64,000 bases of DNA from Anaerococcus jeddahensis. GTDB taxonomy: Bacteria > Bacillota > Clostridia > Tissierellales > Peptoniphilaceae. Both the position numbers and the translations under genes were made by a program. Below, piece after piece: positions 38,978 to 48,358 of this stretch; position 1 is the stretch's first letter, and the number at the start of each line of letters is the position of its first letter. The stretch covers positions 992,001 through 1,056,000 of the forward strand of contig NZ_CWHU01000005.1 of NCBI RefSeq assembly GCF_001182725.1, written 5' to 3'. The notes under the pieces are model-generated. The model was not told where the DNA came from. It searched no databases and was given only the letters and a program-made list of their open reading frames with translations.

Positions 38978-39797
38978 CTATTCCACCTCCATATAAAAGT
39001 AACTCTTTGTATTTTCTTAACTTCTCCTGATGTATTTTTCTTCTAAAATCTTCTCCCGTAACTTTAACTGGTATTGTCATTTCAAGTATTCTTGAATATA
39101 TCCTCTGATACTCAAGATCAATATTTTGATTTTGAATAATTTCCAATGATAAGTTTGTAGTAAAAATTGTCGGTTTACCCTTTAAGTATCTTGAGTTTAT
39201 AATGTTATATACTTGTTCTCTTGCATAAGATGTATCCCTTTCAATTCCAAGGTCATCTAAGATTAACAAAGGAATATTTGATAGGTTACTTATTATTTCA
39301 TTTGAATCAACCTTAAATGCAGATTTTTGTATTTGATTTATAACCTGAGATAAATTCATAATCTTAGCTTTAACTTGTTCTCTTTCAATTAATTCATTTG
39401 CAATAGAACAAGCAAGATAAGTCTTTCCACTGCCAACATCTCCATAAAATAAAAGTCCAACATTGTCTTTCTTCATATGCTCAAAGCTTTTAGCGTAGTT
39501 GTAAGCAACCTTATAGGCTTGCCCTTTTTCATTTAAGAATCTCTCAAAAGTATATTGGTGTTGGTTTGGAGATGAAAAACAATCTCTTTTTAGCGATGAT
39601 ATTCTCGTTAATATTTCTCTTTCTGCATTTTCCTTATCTCTTTTTATTTCACATTCACATTTAATTCTGGGAATAAACTTTGTAAATCCAAGGTCAACTA
39701 ATTCTCCATCGACTCTTTTACCACATACCTTACAATAAATATGTCCATTTCTTTCAATATCATTTTCTCTTAATACAAAATCTTTTAAGTTCTTCAT
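38970..39797 (-). CDS. DnaC-like helicase loader ATPase
   Basis: A 275-residue AAA+ protein. A zinc-finger-like N-terminus (CKVCGKRV and IKCECEIKR) precedes the ATPase with Walker A GDVGSGKTYLACSIANEL near residue 120 and Walker B LLILDDLGIERDT near 178. It resembles DnaC/DnaI loaders. Together with the RepA-like protein upstream it should load the host replicative helicase for replication of the excised ICE. Its start overlaps the repA stop. Confidence 0.9.
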   Translation of the reverse strand: MKNLKDFVLRENDIERNGHIYCKVCGKRVDGELVDLGFTKFIPRIKCECEIKRDKENAEREILTRISSLKRDCFSSPNQHQYTFERFLNEKGQAYKVAYNYAKSFEHMKKDNVGLLFYGDVGSGKTYLACSIANELIEREQVKAKIMNLSQVINQIQKSAFKVDSNEIISNLSNIPLLILDDLGIERDTSYAREQVYNIINSRYLKGKPTIFTTNLSLEIIQNQNIDLEYQRIYSRILEMTIPVKVTGEDFRRKIHQEKLRKYKELLLYGGGIDD

Positions 39798-40567
39798 AAA
39801 CTCTCTCCTATATCATAATTCATTTTCCTTGTTGTATTATCATTAATGTTTTTTGCCTGATCATTAAGATACCAATTGATTATCGTTGCCTTGTGGTCTT
39901 GATACTCTCTGTTATTTGCTTTCATATATGACGACAATCTATCAATATATTCACTAATTCTGCTTCCTAACTCATTTGTTAAGTCCTTGTATTCTTCATC
40001 AGTCAAAAATATGTTTTTATATATTCCATAAGGCTTTTGCCCTTTACTAAAATCATTATTTCTTAACTCATTATTACTAATATTGTTATAGTTACCTTCC
40101 GATTTTCGAAAATCTTGACTTTCGATATTCGAATCTCTTGAATTTCGATTATCGAACTTCTGGAATTTTGTTTTTCGAACTTCTTGATTTTTTAATTCCA
40201 TATTATTAAATATGCTCATAAAGTCTTTAACATAAATTCTGTTAGGCTTTCCAAGTCCTTGCCTTTTCTTTTCAATCAGTCCTATTCCTGATTTAATATC
40301 AAGCTCAGCTATTAATTTATTTGCTTTTTCACTTGCACAATTAAATTGATCTTTTATACTTTCAATTGTGTAGTAAATAAAGACTTTTCCATCTTCATCT
40401 ATCCAGCCATTTTTATATGAAAGACCCATTCGATTAAGCATATATGAATACAAAACTTTAGCTTCAATAGAAATGCTCTCAAAAATCTCATCTTCCATTA
40501 ATACCATAGGTAACCTAATGAAGTTATACATTTCAGATTGCCTATTATAAAAATAATCAAAATTCAT
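39794..40567 (-). CDS. repA: RepA-family replication initiator of ICE
   Basis: A 257-residue protein. The N-terminal RepA_N domain begins FDYFYNRQSEMYNFIRLPMV and continues with SIEAKVLYSYMLNRMGLS and GKVFIYYTIESIKDQF. A variable linker is followed by a C-terminal domain (about 190-250: GIYKNIFLTDEEYKDLTNEL, LSSYMKANNREYQDHKATI) that is closely similar to the replisome organizer of the nested element. The start follows GGAGGTAGG. It forms an operon with the DnaC-like loader. Confidence 0.9.
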   Translation of the reverse strand: MNFDYFYNRQSEMYNFIRLPMVLMEDEIFESISIEAKVLYSYMLNRMGLSYKNGWIDEDGKVFIYYTIESIKDQFNCASEKANKLIAELDIKSGIGLIEKKRQGLGKPNRIYVKDFMSIFNNMELKNQEVRKTKFQKFDNRNSRDSNIESQDFRKSEGNYNNISNNELRNNDFSKGQKPYGIYKNIFLTDEEYKDLTNELGSRISEYIDRLSSYMKANNREYQDHKATIINWYLNDQAKNINDNTTRKMNYDIGESL

Positions 40568-40589
40568 TCCTACCTCCTCTCTTTAAAAT

Positions 40590-40625
40590 AAAAAAAGACG
40601 ACAGAATTATTGCTTTCTATCGTCT
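40590..40625 (-). terminator. Hairpin terminator before repA
   Basis: On the minus strand AGACGATAGA pairs with TCTGTCGTCT (10 bp, one G-U) followed by six T residues. It lies 26 nt after the CD1845-like stop and just upstream of the repA ribosome binding site. The stem closely matches those at 20502-20537 and 21889-21921. Confidence 0.82.
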
Positions 40626-40650
40626 ACGGTTGTCTTATATTTATTTTTCT

Positions 40651-40932
40651 TCAAATTGATTTTATTGTATAGTTTAATAATTCTAATAATCCAATAACAT
40701 ATATACCTAATTTAGGTAATCCAAATGGACTAAATAAAAATGCTAATATTAGTGCTTCAATTACAATTTGCTTGTCTCCTTGAAAAATGCTAGCTATTCC
40801 AATTATAAAAATCAAAGTAGAAACTACGCTTAACAACGCAGTACTCAAACTTAATATGAAGGTTAAAAAAGCTATGAGCAAACTCAACACTAATCTTATC
40901 GGTAATAAAATTATTCTAATTATCCATCTCAT
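40651..40932 (-). CDS. CD1845-family small membrane protein
   Basis: A 93-residue hydrophobic protein with three predicted helices: MRWIIRIILLPIRLVLSLLI, then LSTALLSVVSTLIFIIGIAS and IEALILAFLFSPFGLPKLGI. The pattern is that of the CD1845 family coded at the start of Tn1549-type ICEs ahead of repA. Its role is unknown. It is the outermost ICE gene on this side; the lysS terminator ends 10 nt upstream of its AGGAG site. Confidence 0.82.
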   Translation of the reverse strand: MRWIIRIILLPIRLVLSLLIAFLTFILSLSTALLSVVSTLIFIIGIASIFQGDKQIVIEALILAFLFSPFGLPKLGIYVIGLLELLNYTIKSI

Positions 40933-40942
40933 ACATACTCCT

Positions 40943-40978
40943 AAAAATTAAACTGGGATTCATAACAAACCCCAGTTT
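40943..40978 (-). terminator. lysS operon terminator at the ICE border
   Basis: On the minus strand AAACTGGG pairs with CCCAGTTT (8 bp), followed by AATTTTT. It lies 17 nt after the lysS stop. The ICE begins at or very near this hairpin, so the attachment site may overlap it. Confidence 0.82.
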
Positions 40979-40995
40979 CATAATTAGCGTGTCCT

Positions 40996-42909
40996 TTAAT
41001 ATAATTTTGATCCTGCTGGAATATTATCATCCAGCATTATTAAGTTAAGTTTTTCTTCACCGTCATACTCACAAATTGCAGATATAATCATACCTTCTGA
41101 GTCGATTCCCATCATCTTACGAGGGGGAAGATTACAAATTGCAAGTAGTGTCTTTCCAATTAAGCTCTCTGCGCTGTAATATTCCTTAATACCAGATAAA
41201 ATAACTCTTTCTTTTTCAGAACCATCATCTAATGTAAATTTCAAAAGTTTTTTTGACTTAGGAACTTCTTCGCAGTTTTTAACCTTTACAACTCTAAAAT
41301 CAGATTTTGAGAAAGTTTCAAAGTCTACCATATCTTCAAATAATAGTTCAACTTTCACTTTTGAAAGGTCAATTTCTTCTGTCGTAAGTTTGTCGTAAGT
41401 TTCGTAAGTTTCTTTTGACAAACCCCCATTTTCTGCCTTTTCTAAGCCTATTGGCTTCATTGTTGGGAAAAGTAATACGTCTCTGATTGAGCGTTGACCT
41501 GTTAAAACCATAATTAATCTATCAATTCCAATTCCAAGTCCGCCTGTTGGAGGCATTCCTACTTCAAGAGCGTTTACGAAATCATAATCCATCATCTGAG
41601 CTTCGTCATCACCTGCTTCTCTTTTTGCAACTTGGTCTAAAAATCTTTGTTTTTGATCAACTGCATCGTTTAATTCTGAGAAAGCATTAGCAATTTCTGC
41701 CCCATTAATAAAGGCTTCAAACCTATAAGTTAGACTCGGATCATCATTTTTTCTTTTTGCAAGTGGTGAAATTTCTACTGGATAATCAATTATAAATGTT
41801 GGTTGGATTAATTTATCTTCAACAAATTCATCGAAAAATTCTGCAATTATTTCGCCTCTTGTTGATTTTACATCAACACCTTTTTCTTTGGCAATTTTTA
41901 CTGCATCTTCGTATTCTGTAATTTCATTGAAATCTACTCCAGAATGTTCTTTTACAGCATCAATCATAGAAATTCTCTTCCATGGAGCTTTAAGTTCAAT
42001 TTCTTTTCCATCAAACTCAACTAGGCTTGTGCCTTTAACTTTATTTGCAACAGTCTCTACCATAGTTTCTGTGATTTCCATCATATCTTCAAAATCGCCA
42101 TAAGCTTGGTATAATTCCATGGTTGTAAATTCTGGGTTATGAGTTGCATCCATGCCTTCGTTTCTAAACATTCTGCCTATTTCATAAACCTTATCAAAGC
42201 CACCAACTATTAATCTTTTTAGGTAAAGTTCTGATGCAATTCTCAAATACATTCCAATATCCAGACTATTGTGGTGGGTTATAAATGGCCTTGCGCTAGC
42301 TCCTCCTGCAATTGTATTTAAAATTGGTGTTTCAACTTCCAAAAATCCTCTGTTTTCTAAAAATTTTCTAATTTCAGAAATTATTTTACTTCTTAATACG
42401 AAAACATCTTTTACTTCTGGATTTACAATTAAATCAACATATCTTTGTCTGTATCTTATATCAGGATCTTTAAGTCCGTGCCATTTTTCCGGTAAAATTT
42501 GTAAAGATTTGGTCAAAAGATCTGCATGTTCTGTTTCAATTGAAACTTCACCTTGATTAGTTTTGAAAACTTTACCTTCAATCCCAATTATATCCCCAAT
42601 ATCATAGCCCTTTGTTTCTTTAAAATTATCTCCCATGATATTTTTACGATTTACAACTTGGATTTGACCAAGTGAATCTTGTACATCCATAAAACTCATA
42701 TTACCATGACCACGTCTTGCCATGATTCTTCCTGCAACTCTTACATTTTTTCCTTCAAATTCATCAAAATTATCTTTAATTTCTTTTGATAGGGTTCTGT
42801 TTCTAAAATTAACAATTTGGTGAGGATTTTTTCCTTCAGCCTTTAAATTTTCTAGCTTTTCCCTTCTGATTTGAAGCATTTCATTGAGGTCTTGATTTTT
42901 ATTTGCCAT
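40996..42909 (-). CDS. lysS: Lysyl-tRNA synthetase (class II) with C-terminal tRNA-binding domain
   Basis: A 637-residue protein. Residues 1-485 are a standard class II LysRS: OB-fold anticodon domain ([20 protein letters not shown]), motif 2 [20 protein letters not shown] and motif 3 [14 protein letters not shown] near 458. Bacterial LysRS usually ends near 490-500. Here residues about 530-637 add a tRNA-binding OB fold of the EMAPII/MetRS-C type ([40 protein letters not shown]). The extra domain should raise tRNA affinity. It is the last gene of the coaX-dusB-greA-lysS operon. Confidence 0.95.
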   Translation of the reverse strand: MANKNQDLNEMLQIRREKLENLKAEGKNPHQIVNFRNRTLSKEIKDNFDEFEGKNVRVAGRIMARRGHGNMSFMDVQDSLGQIQVVNRKNIMGDNFKETKGYDIGDIIGIEGKVFKTNQGEVSIETEHADLLTKSLQILPEKWHGLKDPDIRYRQRYVDLIVNPEVKDVFVLRSKIISEIRKFLENRGFLEVETPILNTIAGGASARPFITHHNSLDIGMYLRIASELYLKRLIVGGFDKVYEIGRMFRNEGMDATHNPEFTTMELYQAYGDFEDMMEITETMVETVANKVKGTSLVEFDGKEIELKAPWKRISMIDAVKEHSGVDFNEITEYEDAVKIAKEKGVDVKSTRGEIIAEFFDEFVEDKLIQPTFIIDYPVEISPLAKRKNDDPSLTYRFEAFINGAEIANAFSELNDAVDQKQRFLDQVAKREAGDDEAQMMDYDFVNALEVGMPPTGGLGIGIDRLIMVLTGQRSIRDVLLFPTMKPIGLEKAENGGLSKETYETYDKLTTEEIDLSKVKVELLFEDMVDFETFSKSDFRVVKVKNCEEVPKSKKLLKFTLDDGSEKERVILSGIKEYYSAESLIGKTLLAICNLPPRKMMGIDSEGMIISAICEYDGEEKLNLIMLDDNIPAGSKLY

Positions 42910-42917
42910 ATTTACTC

Positions 42918-43391
42918 CTATCTTATTTCTTTAATAGTATAGTAGCATTTTCCGTTTGGTGTTACAACTTCTACTTTTTCACCTTTTTTCTTACCAAGTA
43001 AAGCTTCACCTACTGGTGATTCGTTAGAAATAAATCCGTCAAGAGGATTTGATTCTGCAGTTCCTACAATTTTATATTCAAAGTCTTCATCAAATTCTTC
43101 ATCATGAATTAAAACTTTGCTTCCTACACTTACTTCATCCTTGTTTGTAGAATCTTCAAAAGTTTTAGCATGTCTTATCATATCTTCAACTTTTGCAATT
43201 CTTGATTCAACTTCACCTTGTTCGTTTTTTGCTTCATCATAATCAGCATTTTCTGAAAGGTCCCCAAAAGATCTAGCTTCTTTTATTTTTTCAGCTATTT
43301 CTGGTCTTCTTTTTGTTTTTAAATATTCTAGTTCATCTTGTAATTTTTGTAGGTATTCTTTTGATAGAATTACTTCTTTATTCTCTGTCAT
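42918..43391 (-). CDS. greA: Transcription elongation factor GreA
   Basis: A 157-residue GreA. It has the N-terminal coiled coil ([40 protein letters not shown] with the acidic tip) and the C-terminal FKBP-like domain ([38 protein letters not shown]). It rescues backtracked RNA polymerase by stimulating transcript cleavage. It lies 8 nt upstream of lysS and 4 nt downstream of dusB, an arrangement seen in many Firmicutes. Confidence 0.97.
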   Translation of the reverse strand: MTENKEVILSKEYLQKLQDELEYLKTKRRPEIAEKIKEARSFGDLSENADYDEAKNEQGEVESRIAKVEDMIRHAKTFEDSTNKDEVSVGSKVLIHDEEFDEDFEYKIVGTAESNPLDGFISNESPVGEALLGKKKGEKVEVVTPNGKCYYTIKEIR

Positions 43392-43395
43392 TTTA

Positions 43396-44361
43396 TCATC
43401 CTTTCAGCGTGGATTTATATTTTTCTAACTCATCCATCACTTCGTCAATTTTATTTATTTTATTAAGCTCATCACGGATTTTGCTGGAATTTTTAAGTCC
43501 TTTTATATACCATGACAAGTGCTTTCTCATTTGAGTAACAACTAATTTTTCTTCTTTATATTTTAATTCTATTTTATATTGGTCAATTAATTGGTCTATA
43601 ATTTCTGTGGGGCTTGGCTTTTCATAGGATCCAGTTTTTATATAATCTTTTATTTCCTTAAATAAAAAAGGATTGCCCATAGCTCCCCTTGCAAGCATAA
43701 CCCCATCTGCTTTTGTTTTATCAATAACTTCTATAAAATCTTCAACAGAAAATATATCTCCATTCGCAATAACTGGAATTGAAAGATTTTCTTTTAATGT
43801 TCTTATATGATTCCACTTTGCAGATCCACTATACATTTGATCTTTTGTTCTTGCATGTAAAACTACATAATCAATTCCTGTATCTTGGGCAATTTTTCCT
43901 ATGTCTAGATAATTTATATGGTCATTGTCAATTCCAAGCCTAAATTTTATATTGATTTTTTTGTCAGTAGATTTTCTCAAAGTTTTACAAATTCCCTCAA
44001 CCAATTTTGGTTTTGCCATAAGAGCGCTGCCCTCGCCATTTTTTGTGATTTTTGCAACGGGACAACCCATATTAAAGGAAATTTCTTTTGATTTTTCTAT
44101 TGGATTGATTTTATCTTTTACTACCTTTTCTATGACATCAGGTTTTGAACCAAAAATTTGTATATTACAATTTTTTTCATTTTCAGCAATAAACAATAAA
44201 TCGTCGGTTTTTTTATTGTCATAAAAAAGGGCATTTACTGATACCATTTCTGTAAAAGTTTTATCTGCCCCATATTTTTCTGCAATTAATCTGAAACCAA
44301 CATCACTGACTCCAGCCAAAGGAGCCAAGATGATTTCTTTATTTTTTAATTGTTCTCTCAT
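43396..44361 (-). CDS. dusB: tRNA-dihydrouridine synthase, DusB-like
   Basis: A 321-residue FMN-dependent dihydrouridine synthase. It shows the TIM-barrel start IILAPLAGVSDVGFRLIAEK, the active-site NMGCPVAKITKNGEGSALM with its catalytic cysteine near residue 99, and IPVIANGDIFS. It reduces uridines in tRNA. The start overlaps the end of coaX by 23 nt, which signals tight coupling. Confidence 0.93.
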   Translation of the reverse strand: MREQLKNKEIILAPLAGVSDVGFRLIAEKYGADKTFTEMVSVNALFYDNKKTDDLLFIAENEKNCNIQIFGSKPDVIEKVVKDKINPIEKSKEISFNMGCPVAKITKNGEGSALMAKPKLVEGICKTLRKSTDKKINIKFRLGIDNDHINYLDIGKIAQDTGIDYVVLHARTKDQMYSGSAKWNHIRTLKENLSIPVIANGDIFSVEDFIEVIDKTKADGVMLARGAMGNPFLFKEIKDYIKTGSYEKPSPTEIIDQLIDQYKIELKYKEEKLVVTQMRKHLSWYIKGLKNSSKIRDELNKINKIDEVMDELEKYKSTLKG

Positions 44362-45130
44362 AAATCAATCTTAAACCTTCAAGGGTTAGGTCGTTTTCAA
44401 CTATTTCTATATATCTTGATTCTGATGCCAATAATTCTGAATATCCACCAGTTGAAACTATTTTAATTTCATCTTTTGATATTTTTTCTTTTTTTGTAAT
44501 TTCTCTTATCAACTCTTCAATTATTCCATCAATCAAACCTATATAACCAAAAACCATTCCTGCATTTATTGCCTCTGTGGTATTTTTTGCTATAGCTGAG
44601 CTTGGATCGTGAAGTTCAATTCTTGGGAGTTGGGCAGTTCTATTTATTAGTGCATCAAGACTAGTCTTAAGTCCTGGTGCAATTGATCCTCCCAAAAATT
44701 GTCCGTTTTTATTTACAACATCAAAAGTTGATGCTGTTCCAAGATCGACTACTATAGTAGGTCCGCCATACATTTCATAAGCTGCGACTGCATCTACAAC
44801 CCTATCTGCACCAACTTCTCTTGGATTATCATATTTTATATCAATTCCAGTTTTTGTGCCAATTCCTACAATCATAGCTTCTCTACCAAAAAATTTTCTA
44901 TTTGCTGATTGCCAAGAATATAGGACATCTGGTGCTACTGATGATATGATTGTATCTTCTATATTATCCTTATCAATTTTGTGGATTGCAAGAATATTGT
45001 ATAAGATTTGAACAATTTCATCGCTTGTTACAATTTGATTTGTTGTAATTCTAAATTTTGTTTTTAATTTTTTTTTATTGTAAACGCCAATTACTGTATT
45101 TGTATTGCCGACATCTACTACAAGTAGCAT
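44339..45130 (-). CDS. coaX: Type III pantothenate kinase
   Basis: A 263-residue CoaX. Phosphate-binding DVGNTNTVIGVY is at the N-terminus; GADRVVDAVAAYEMYG and VVDLGTASTFDVV follow; GSIAPGLKTSLDAL is also typical. It carries out the first step of coenzyme A synthesis and, unlike CoaA, needs a monovalent cation and is not feedback inhibited. First gene of the coaX-dusB-greA-lysS operon, with a promoter at 45171-45199. Confidence 0.96.
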   Translation of the reverse strand: MLLVVDVGNTNTVIGVYNKKKLKTKFRITTNQIVTSDEIVQILYNILAIHKIDKDNIEDTIISSVAPDVLYSWQSANRKFFGREAMIVGIGTKTGIDIKYDNPREVGADRVVDAVAAYEMYGGPTIVVDLGTASTFDVVNKNGQFLGGSIAPGLKTSLDALINRTAQLPRIELHDPSSAIAKNTTEAINAGMVFGYIGLIDGIIEELIREITKKEKISKDEIKIVSTGGYSELLASESRYIEIVENDLTLEGLRLIYERTIKK

Positions 45131-45170
45131 ATTTTCTCCTAAATTTTATTATCTAAACATTAACTCTTAT

Positions 45171-45199
45171 ATGATACAACTTTTTGTATGGTTTTTCAA
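45171..45199 (-). promoter_or_regulatory. Promoter of coaX-dusB-greA-lysS operon
   Basis: On the minus strand TTGAAA (45199-45194), a 17-nt spacer and TATCAT (45176-45171), about 40 nt upstream of the coaX start. The -35 lies at the 3' end of the preceding membrane protein gene. Confidence 0.6.
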
Positions 45200-45200
45200 G

Positions 45201-45692
45201 CTATTTGCCCAATTTATGCTTTCTTATTAGCCTATTTATTTCTTCAATATCCTCAAATTTTACTTGGGCAGATTCTTGGCTTTCTTGGTGGTCTTTTTTT
45301 ACAATTACAACCAAACTTCCACGTTCTTTGTCAAAACCCCATTTTTTTAATTCTTTGTAAGTAAAAAATGAATCATTCAATAAAATTCCGTTTTCAGCAA
45401 CATACATTTTTGTTCTTGTATTTAGGAAAAATACAAGGCCCATGATAATCATAACAGAAGCAGTTATAAGAGCTGTTTGATTTTTCATCCTAATTCCTTG
45501 GAATAAATTAATGACTCCTGTTACAATCAAAAGAGCAAATAAAATATATTCCATATTTGTAGATCTTTTACCAAAACTTTTTATTTGACCTTCAAGATTT
45601 TTCTTATTTTTTATACTTTTAAAAAGTTTAAATCCAAGCCATCCTATAAGTCCTAAATAAATTAATATAATTAATTTGTCAAATTGTTTCAT
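45201..45692 (-). CDS. Membrane protein of unknown function
   Basis: A 163-residue protein with about three hydrophobic helices (LIILIYLGLIGWLGFKLF, YILFALLIVTGVINLF, ALITASVMIIMGLVFFL) and a cytoplasmic C-terminal domain of about 70 residues (NGILLNDSFFTYKELKKWGF, GSLVVIVKKDHQ). The C-terminal part recalls small bacterial-PH-like or DUF5673-type domains, but I cannot assign it. It stands alone between hpt and coaX. Confidence 0.75.
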   Translation of the reverse strand: MKQFDKLIILIYLGLIGWLGFKLFKSIKNKKNLEGQIKSFGKRSTNMEYILFALLIVTGVINLFQGIRMKNQTALITASVMIIMGLVFFLNTRTKMYVAENGILLNDSFFTYKELKKWGFDKERGSLVVIVKKDHQESQESAQVKFEDIEEINRLIRKHKLGK

Positions 45693-45725
45693 ATTCCCTC
45701 CTATTTTTATTTAAACTTAAAAAAT

Positions 45726-45755
45726 AAGGCTTTTTTCAAAAAATGAAATAAAGCC
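45726..45755 (-). terminator. Terminator after hpt operon
   Basis: On the minus strand GGCTTT pairs with AAAAGCC (further weak pairs TTCA/TGAA inside), followed by TTATTTTTT. It lies in the gap between hpt (ends 45792) and the membrane protein gene. Confidence 0.6.
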
Positions 45756-45791
45756 AAATTTAATAAGATTTTAACATTTTTCTTTTTTATT

Positions 45792-46343
45792 CTACTCGTA
45801 AACTTCTCTTTTTAAAACCCCTATAAAAGGAAGGTTTCTATACATTTGCATATAATCAAGTCCGTATCCTACTACAAACTCATTTGGTATTTTAAAACCT
45901 GACCAATCAGGTTTAATTTCTATTTCTCTTCTTTCAGGTTTATCAAGTAAGGTAATTATCTTTACAGAATTTGCTCCTCTTTTTACTAGAGAATGTCTCA
46001 AAGCATCAAGAGTTCTTCCTGTATCAATTATATCTTCAACCAACAAAACTTCTTTTCCAGTAATATCTGTGTCCAAATCTTTTATTATTTTTACATTTCC
46101 AGAAGATTCTGTTCCGCTACCATATGATGAAACATCCATAAATTCCAAAGTGCAATCTATTTTGATATTCTTAGCAAGTTGAGCCATAAACATAATTGAA
46201 CCTTTTAAAATTCCAACAAGCACAAGTTCGTTTTTATCTTCATAATATTCATTAATTTGACTTGCAAGTTGTTTTATTCTTTTGTTTAAACTTTCTTCAT
46301 CAATTAGTACTTGGTCTATTACTTCTTCTAAATCAACTTTCAT
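45792..46343 (-). CDS. hpt: Hypoxanthine phosphoribosyltransferase
   Basis: A 183-residue purine-salvage enzyme with the PRPP motif VLLVEDIIDTGRTLDALRHS, the flexible loop MDVSSYGSGTESSG, and the C-terminal VVGYGLDYMQMYRNLPFIG. It makes IMP and GMP from hypoxanthine and guanine. The start overlaps the end of tilS by 4 nt; tilS-hpt is a conserved Firmicutes pair. Confidence 0.96.
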   Translation of the reverse strand: MKVDLEEVIDQVLIDEESLNKRIKQLASQINEYYEDKNELVLVGILKGSIMFMAQLAKNIKIDCTLEFMDVSSYGSGTESSGNVKIIKDLDTDITGKEVLLVEDIIDTGRTLDALRHSLVKRGANSVKIITLLDKPERREIEIKPDWSGFKIPNEFVVGYGLDYMQMYRNLPFIGVLKREVYE

Positions 46344-47728
46344 ATATCCTCCACACTTATCATTAAAATATTATCATCATTTTTTTTCACTTTAAAATCT
46401 TCACTTCTTCTCAAATTAACAATCCAAGAAAGTTTATTATTTATAAACAAAAGCGGGATTTCATCTCTTAAATTTTTATCGATTTTTTCATCAATAAAGA
46501 AATTTTTGAGTTTTTTTCTTTTTCCATCTTTCATGGCAGTAAAATAATCGCCATTTACTCTATACCTTATTTTAATTGAAATATCATCAAAATTTTCAAA
46601 ACTATAAAAAACTTTGTTCTTTTTACTGGAATTTTTGTAATAATCATAAGAAACTAGAGAAGTTTTAAATTTATATTTTCCAAAAATTTTCTCATCATTT
46701 GTTTTCATATAAATTTCTTCATATTTTTTTTGAGAATTTTTATTATTTATGTAAAAATCATAAGACCTATAATTTTTCTCAAATATCAAATCATCTTTAA
46801 TAATTTTTTTACCATTTGATAAATACTTGATTTTCAAAAAATCTTCTATATTTGTTTTTGAAAAATCATTGATGTTACCATATAAAATTTCTATAGCCCT
46901 TCTAATAAGCCTTGCTTTTAAAGGATCTGAAATTTCTTCAAATTTAGATTTATCAAAAGAAAGATGATTTTTTTCTTTTTTTATTATAATTTTTTCAAGT
47001 TTTTCATCTTCAATTTCTCTTAAAATATCAAAGTCATTTTTTGCAATTTCAGATAAAGATACCAAAGAATTTTTAAAATTGGGATTGATCTTTTCTATCT
47101 CTGGTATTATTTCAAGCCTAATTTTATTTCTGGTATAATCAGTTTCCAAATTTGTGTAGTCAATGTGATAGGAAATTTTAAATTCATCCAAAAATTCCAA
47201 AATTTCACCTTTACTAAAATCCATTATTGGCCTAATTATATCTTCATTTTTATAATCCATAGCCCTTAGTCCATCAAGGCCTGTCCCTCTAATTATTCTC
47301 ATAAGAACTGTTTCAGCCTGATCGTCCTTGTTGTGGGCAATGGCAATTTTTGGATTTTTATATTTATTTTTTACAGACCTAAAAAATTCATACCTTAAAA
47401 TTCTTCCAGCATGCTCAGAAGATATTTTTTTCTCTTTGGCAAAAGTATCCATAGATTTTCTTTCAACAAAAGTCTCAAAAGATAAATTTTTTCCAGTTTC
47501 AATTACCAAATTTTCATCATTAGTGGCATCAGCCCTGTGCATATGGTTAAGATGGGCAAGGACAATATTAATCTTATAGAAATCTTTAACTTCATTTAAT
47601 AAATAAATTAAAAATTGACTATCTGGTCCCCCGCTTGCTCCAACAATTATGGTATCATTTTCTTTAATTAGATCATATTTTCTTACAGTAGACTTAAACT
47701 TATTTATTATTTTCGTCTTTGTACACAT
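46340..47728 (-). CDS. tilS: tRNA(Ile)-lysidine synthase
   Basis: A 462-residue TilS. The ATP-PP loop SGGPDSQFLIYLL is near residue 32; LAHLNHMHRADATNDENLVI, HNKDDQAETVLMRIIRGTGL and NLETDYTRNKIRLEIIPEI follow. The C-terminal substrate-binding domains are poorly conserved, as usual. It modifies C34 of the AUA-reading tRNA. It overlaps the end of divIC by 29 nt. Confidence 0.95.
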   Translation of the reverse strand: MCTKTKIINKFKSTVRKYDLIKENDTIIVGASGGPDSQFLIYLLNEVKDFYKINIVLAHLNHMHRADATNDENLVIETGKNLSFETFVERKSMDTFAKEKKISSEHAGRILRYEFFRSVKNKYKNPKIAIAHNKDDQAETVLMRIIRGTGLDGLRAMDYKNEDIIRPIMDFSKGEILEFLDEFKISYHIDYTNLETDYTRNKIRLEIIPEIEKINPNFKNSLVSLSEIAKNDFDILREIEDEKLEKIIIKKEKNHLSFDKSKFEEISDPLKARLIRRAIEILYGNINDFSKTNIEDFLKIKYLSNGKKIIKDDLIFEKNYRSYDFYINNKNSQKKYEEIYMKTNDEKIFGKYKFKTSLVSYDYYKNSSKKNKVFYSFENFDDISIKIRYRVNGDYFTAMKDGKRKKLKNFFIDEKIDKNLRDEIPLLFINNKLSWIVNLRRSEDFKVKKNDDNILMISVEDI

Positions 47729-48017
47729 ATTCGTCTTTCTTGATCATGCCCAATTTTTCTCTTGCAACTTTTTCCATGTACTCGTCCGTATTTCTATTTT
47801 CATAATCTTCTTTAATAGAATCTATATCTTTTCTTAATGAAGAAATTTTACCAGATGTTAATTTGATATCATTATTTACAGTACCAATTTGTGCATTTAT
47901 TTTATTATTAAAAGATTTAGCTAATAAAAAAACTAATACAAAGGCAAAGATACACATCATTAAAAATCTTTTATTTTTTTTGGACCTATTTTTTAGGTAT
48001 CTTTCGTACTTATTCAT
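47700..48017 (-). CDS. divIC: Septum formation initiator family protein (FtsB/DivIC)
   Basis: A 105-residue bitopic protein with a basic N-terminus, one membrane helix (residues 18-36, RFLMMCIFAFVLVFLLAKSF region), a coiled coil and the conserved C-terminal EKVAREKLGMIKKDEYVY. It would act with FtsL in division septum assembly. It lies between rqcP and tilS as in B. subtilis yabO-divIC-tilS, and overlaps rqcP by 8 nt. Confidence 0.88.
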   Translation of the reverse strand: MNKYERYLKNRSKKNKRFLMMCIFAFVLVFLLAKSFNNKINAQIGTVNNDIKLTSGKISSLRKDIDSIKEDYENRNTDEYMEKVAREKLGMIKKDEYVYKDENNK

Positions 48018-48255
48018 CTAAAACCTCATACATTTCACTTGCGTCATTTTTTTTGGCGCCTTCAATTAAATCAAGGACTTTCACCTTCAAATTGCTTTTT
48101 CCAAAGCTAATTTCAATAATATCCCCATTTTCAACTAAGCTTCCGGGCTTTGCAATATTGCCATTGATTTTTACTCTTTCATTTAGGCAAGCATCTTTTG
48201 CAACCTGCCTTCTTTTAATAATTCTTGAATTTTTTAAAAATTTATCTATTCTCAT
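48010..48255 (-). CDS. rqcP: S4-domain RNA-binding protein RqcP
   Basis: An 81-residue protein consisting of one S4 domain: MRIDKFLKNSRIIKRRQVAK, ERVKINGNIAKPGSLVENGD. It matches YabO/RqcP, which binds stalled 50S subunits with RqcH and tRNA-Ala in ribosome quality control. It is the first gene of rqcP-divIC-tilS-hpt. The sporulation genes yabP and yabQ that follow it in spore formers are absent. Confidence 0.9.
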   Translation of the reverse strand: MRIDKFLKNSRIIKRRQVAKDACLNERVKINGNIAKPGSLVENGDIIEISFGKSNLKVKVLDLIEGAKKNDASEMYEVLDE

Positions 48256-48337
48256 TAAATCACCTTAAAATTATTATAACAAATAAAGCCCTATTTAGTC
48301 CATAAAAAACAATTTCATTTATTTTTTATTTATATAG

Positions 48338-48343
48338 TATAAT
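48338..48343 (+). promoter_or_regulatory. -10 element of dinB promoter
   Basis: TATAAT lies 16 nt before the dinB ATG in the divergent gap with rqcP. The -35 is poor (TTTCAT at a long spacing). No clear LexA box was recognised, so SOS control is not evident. Confidence 0.45.
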
Positions 48344-48358
48344 CATAGTGGTGATATT

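Noticed and set aside
48268..48358. LexA/SOS box before dinB
   Set aside because: No GAAC-N4-GTTC-like or similar palindrome was found in the divergent gap.
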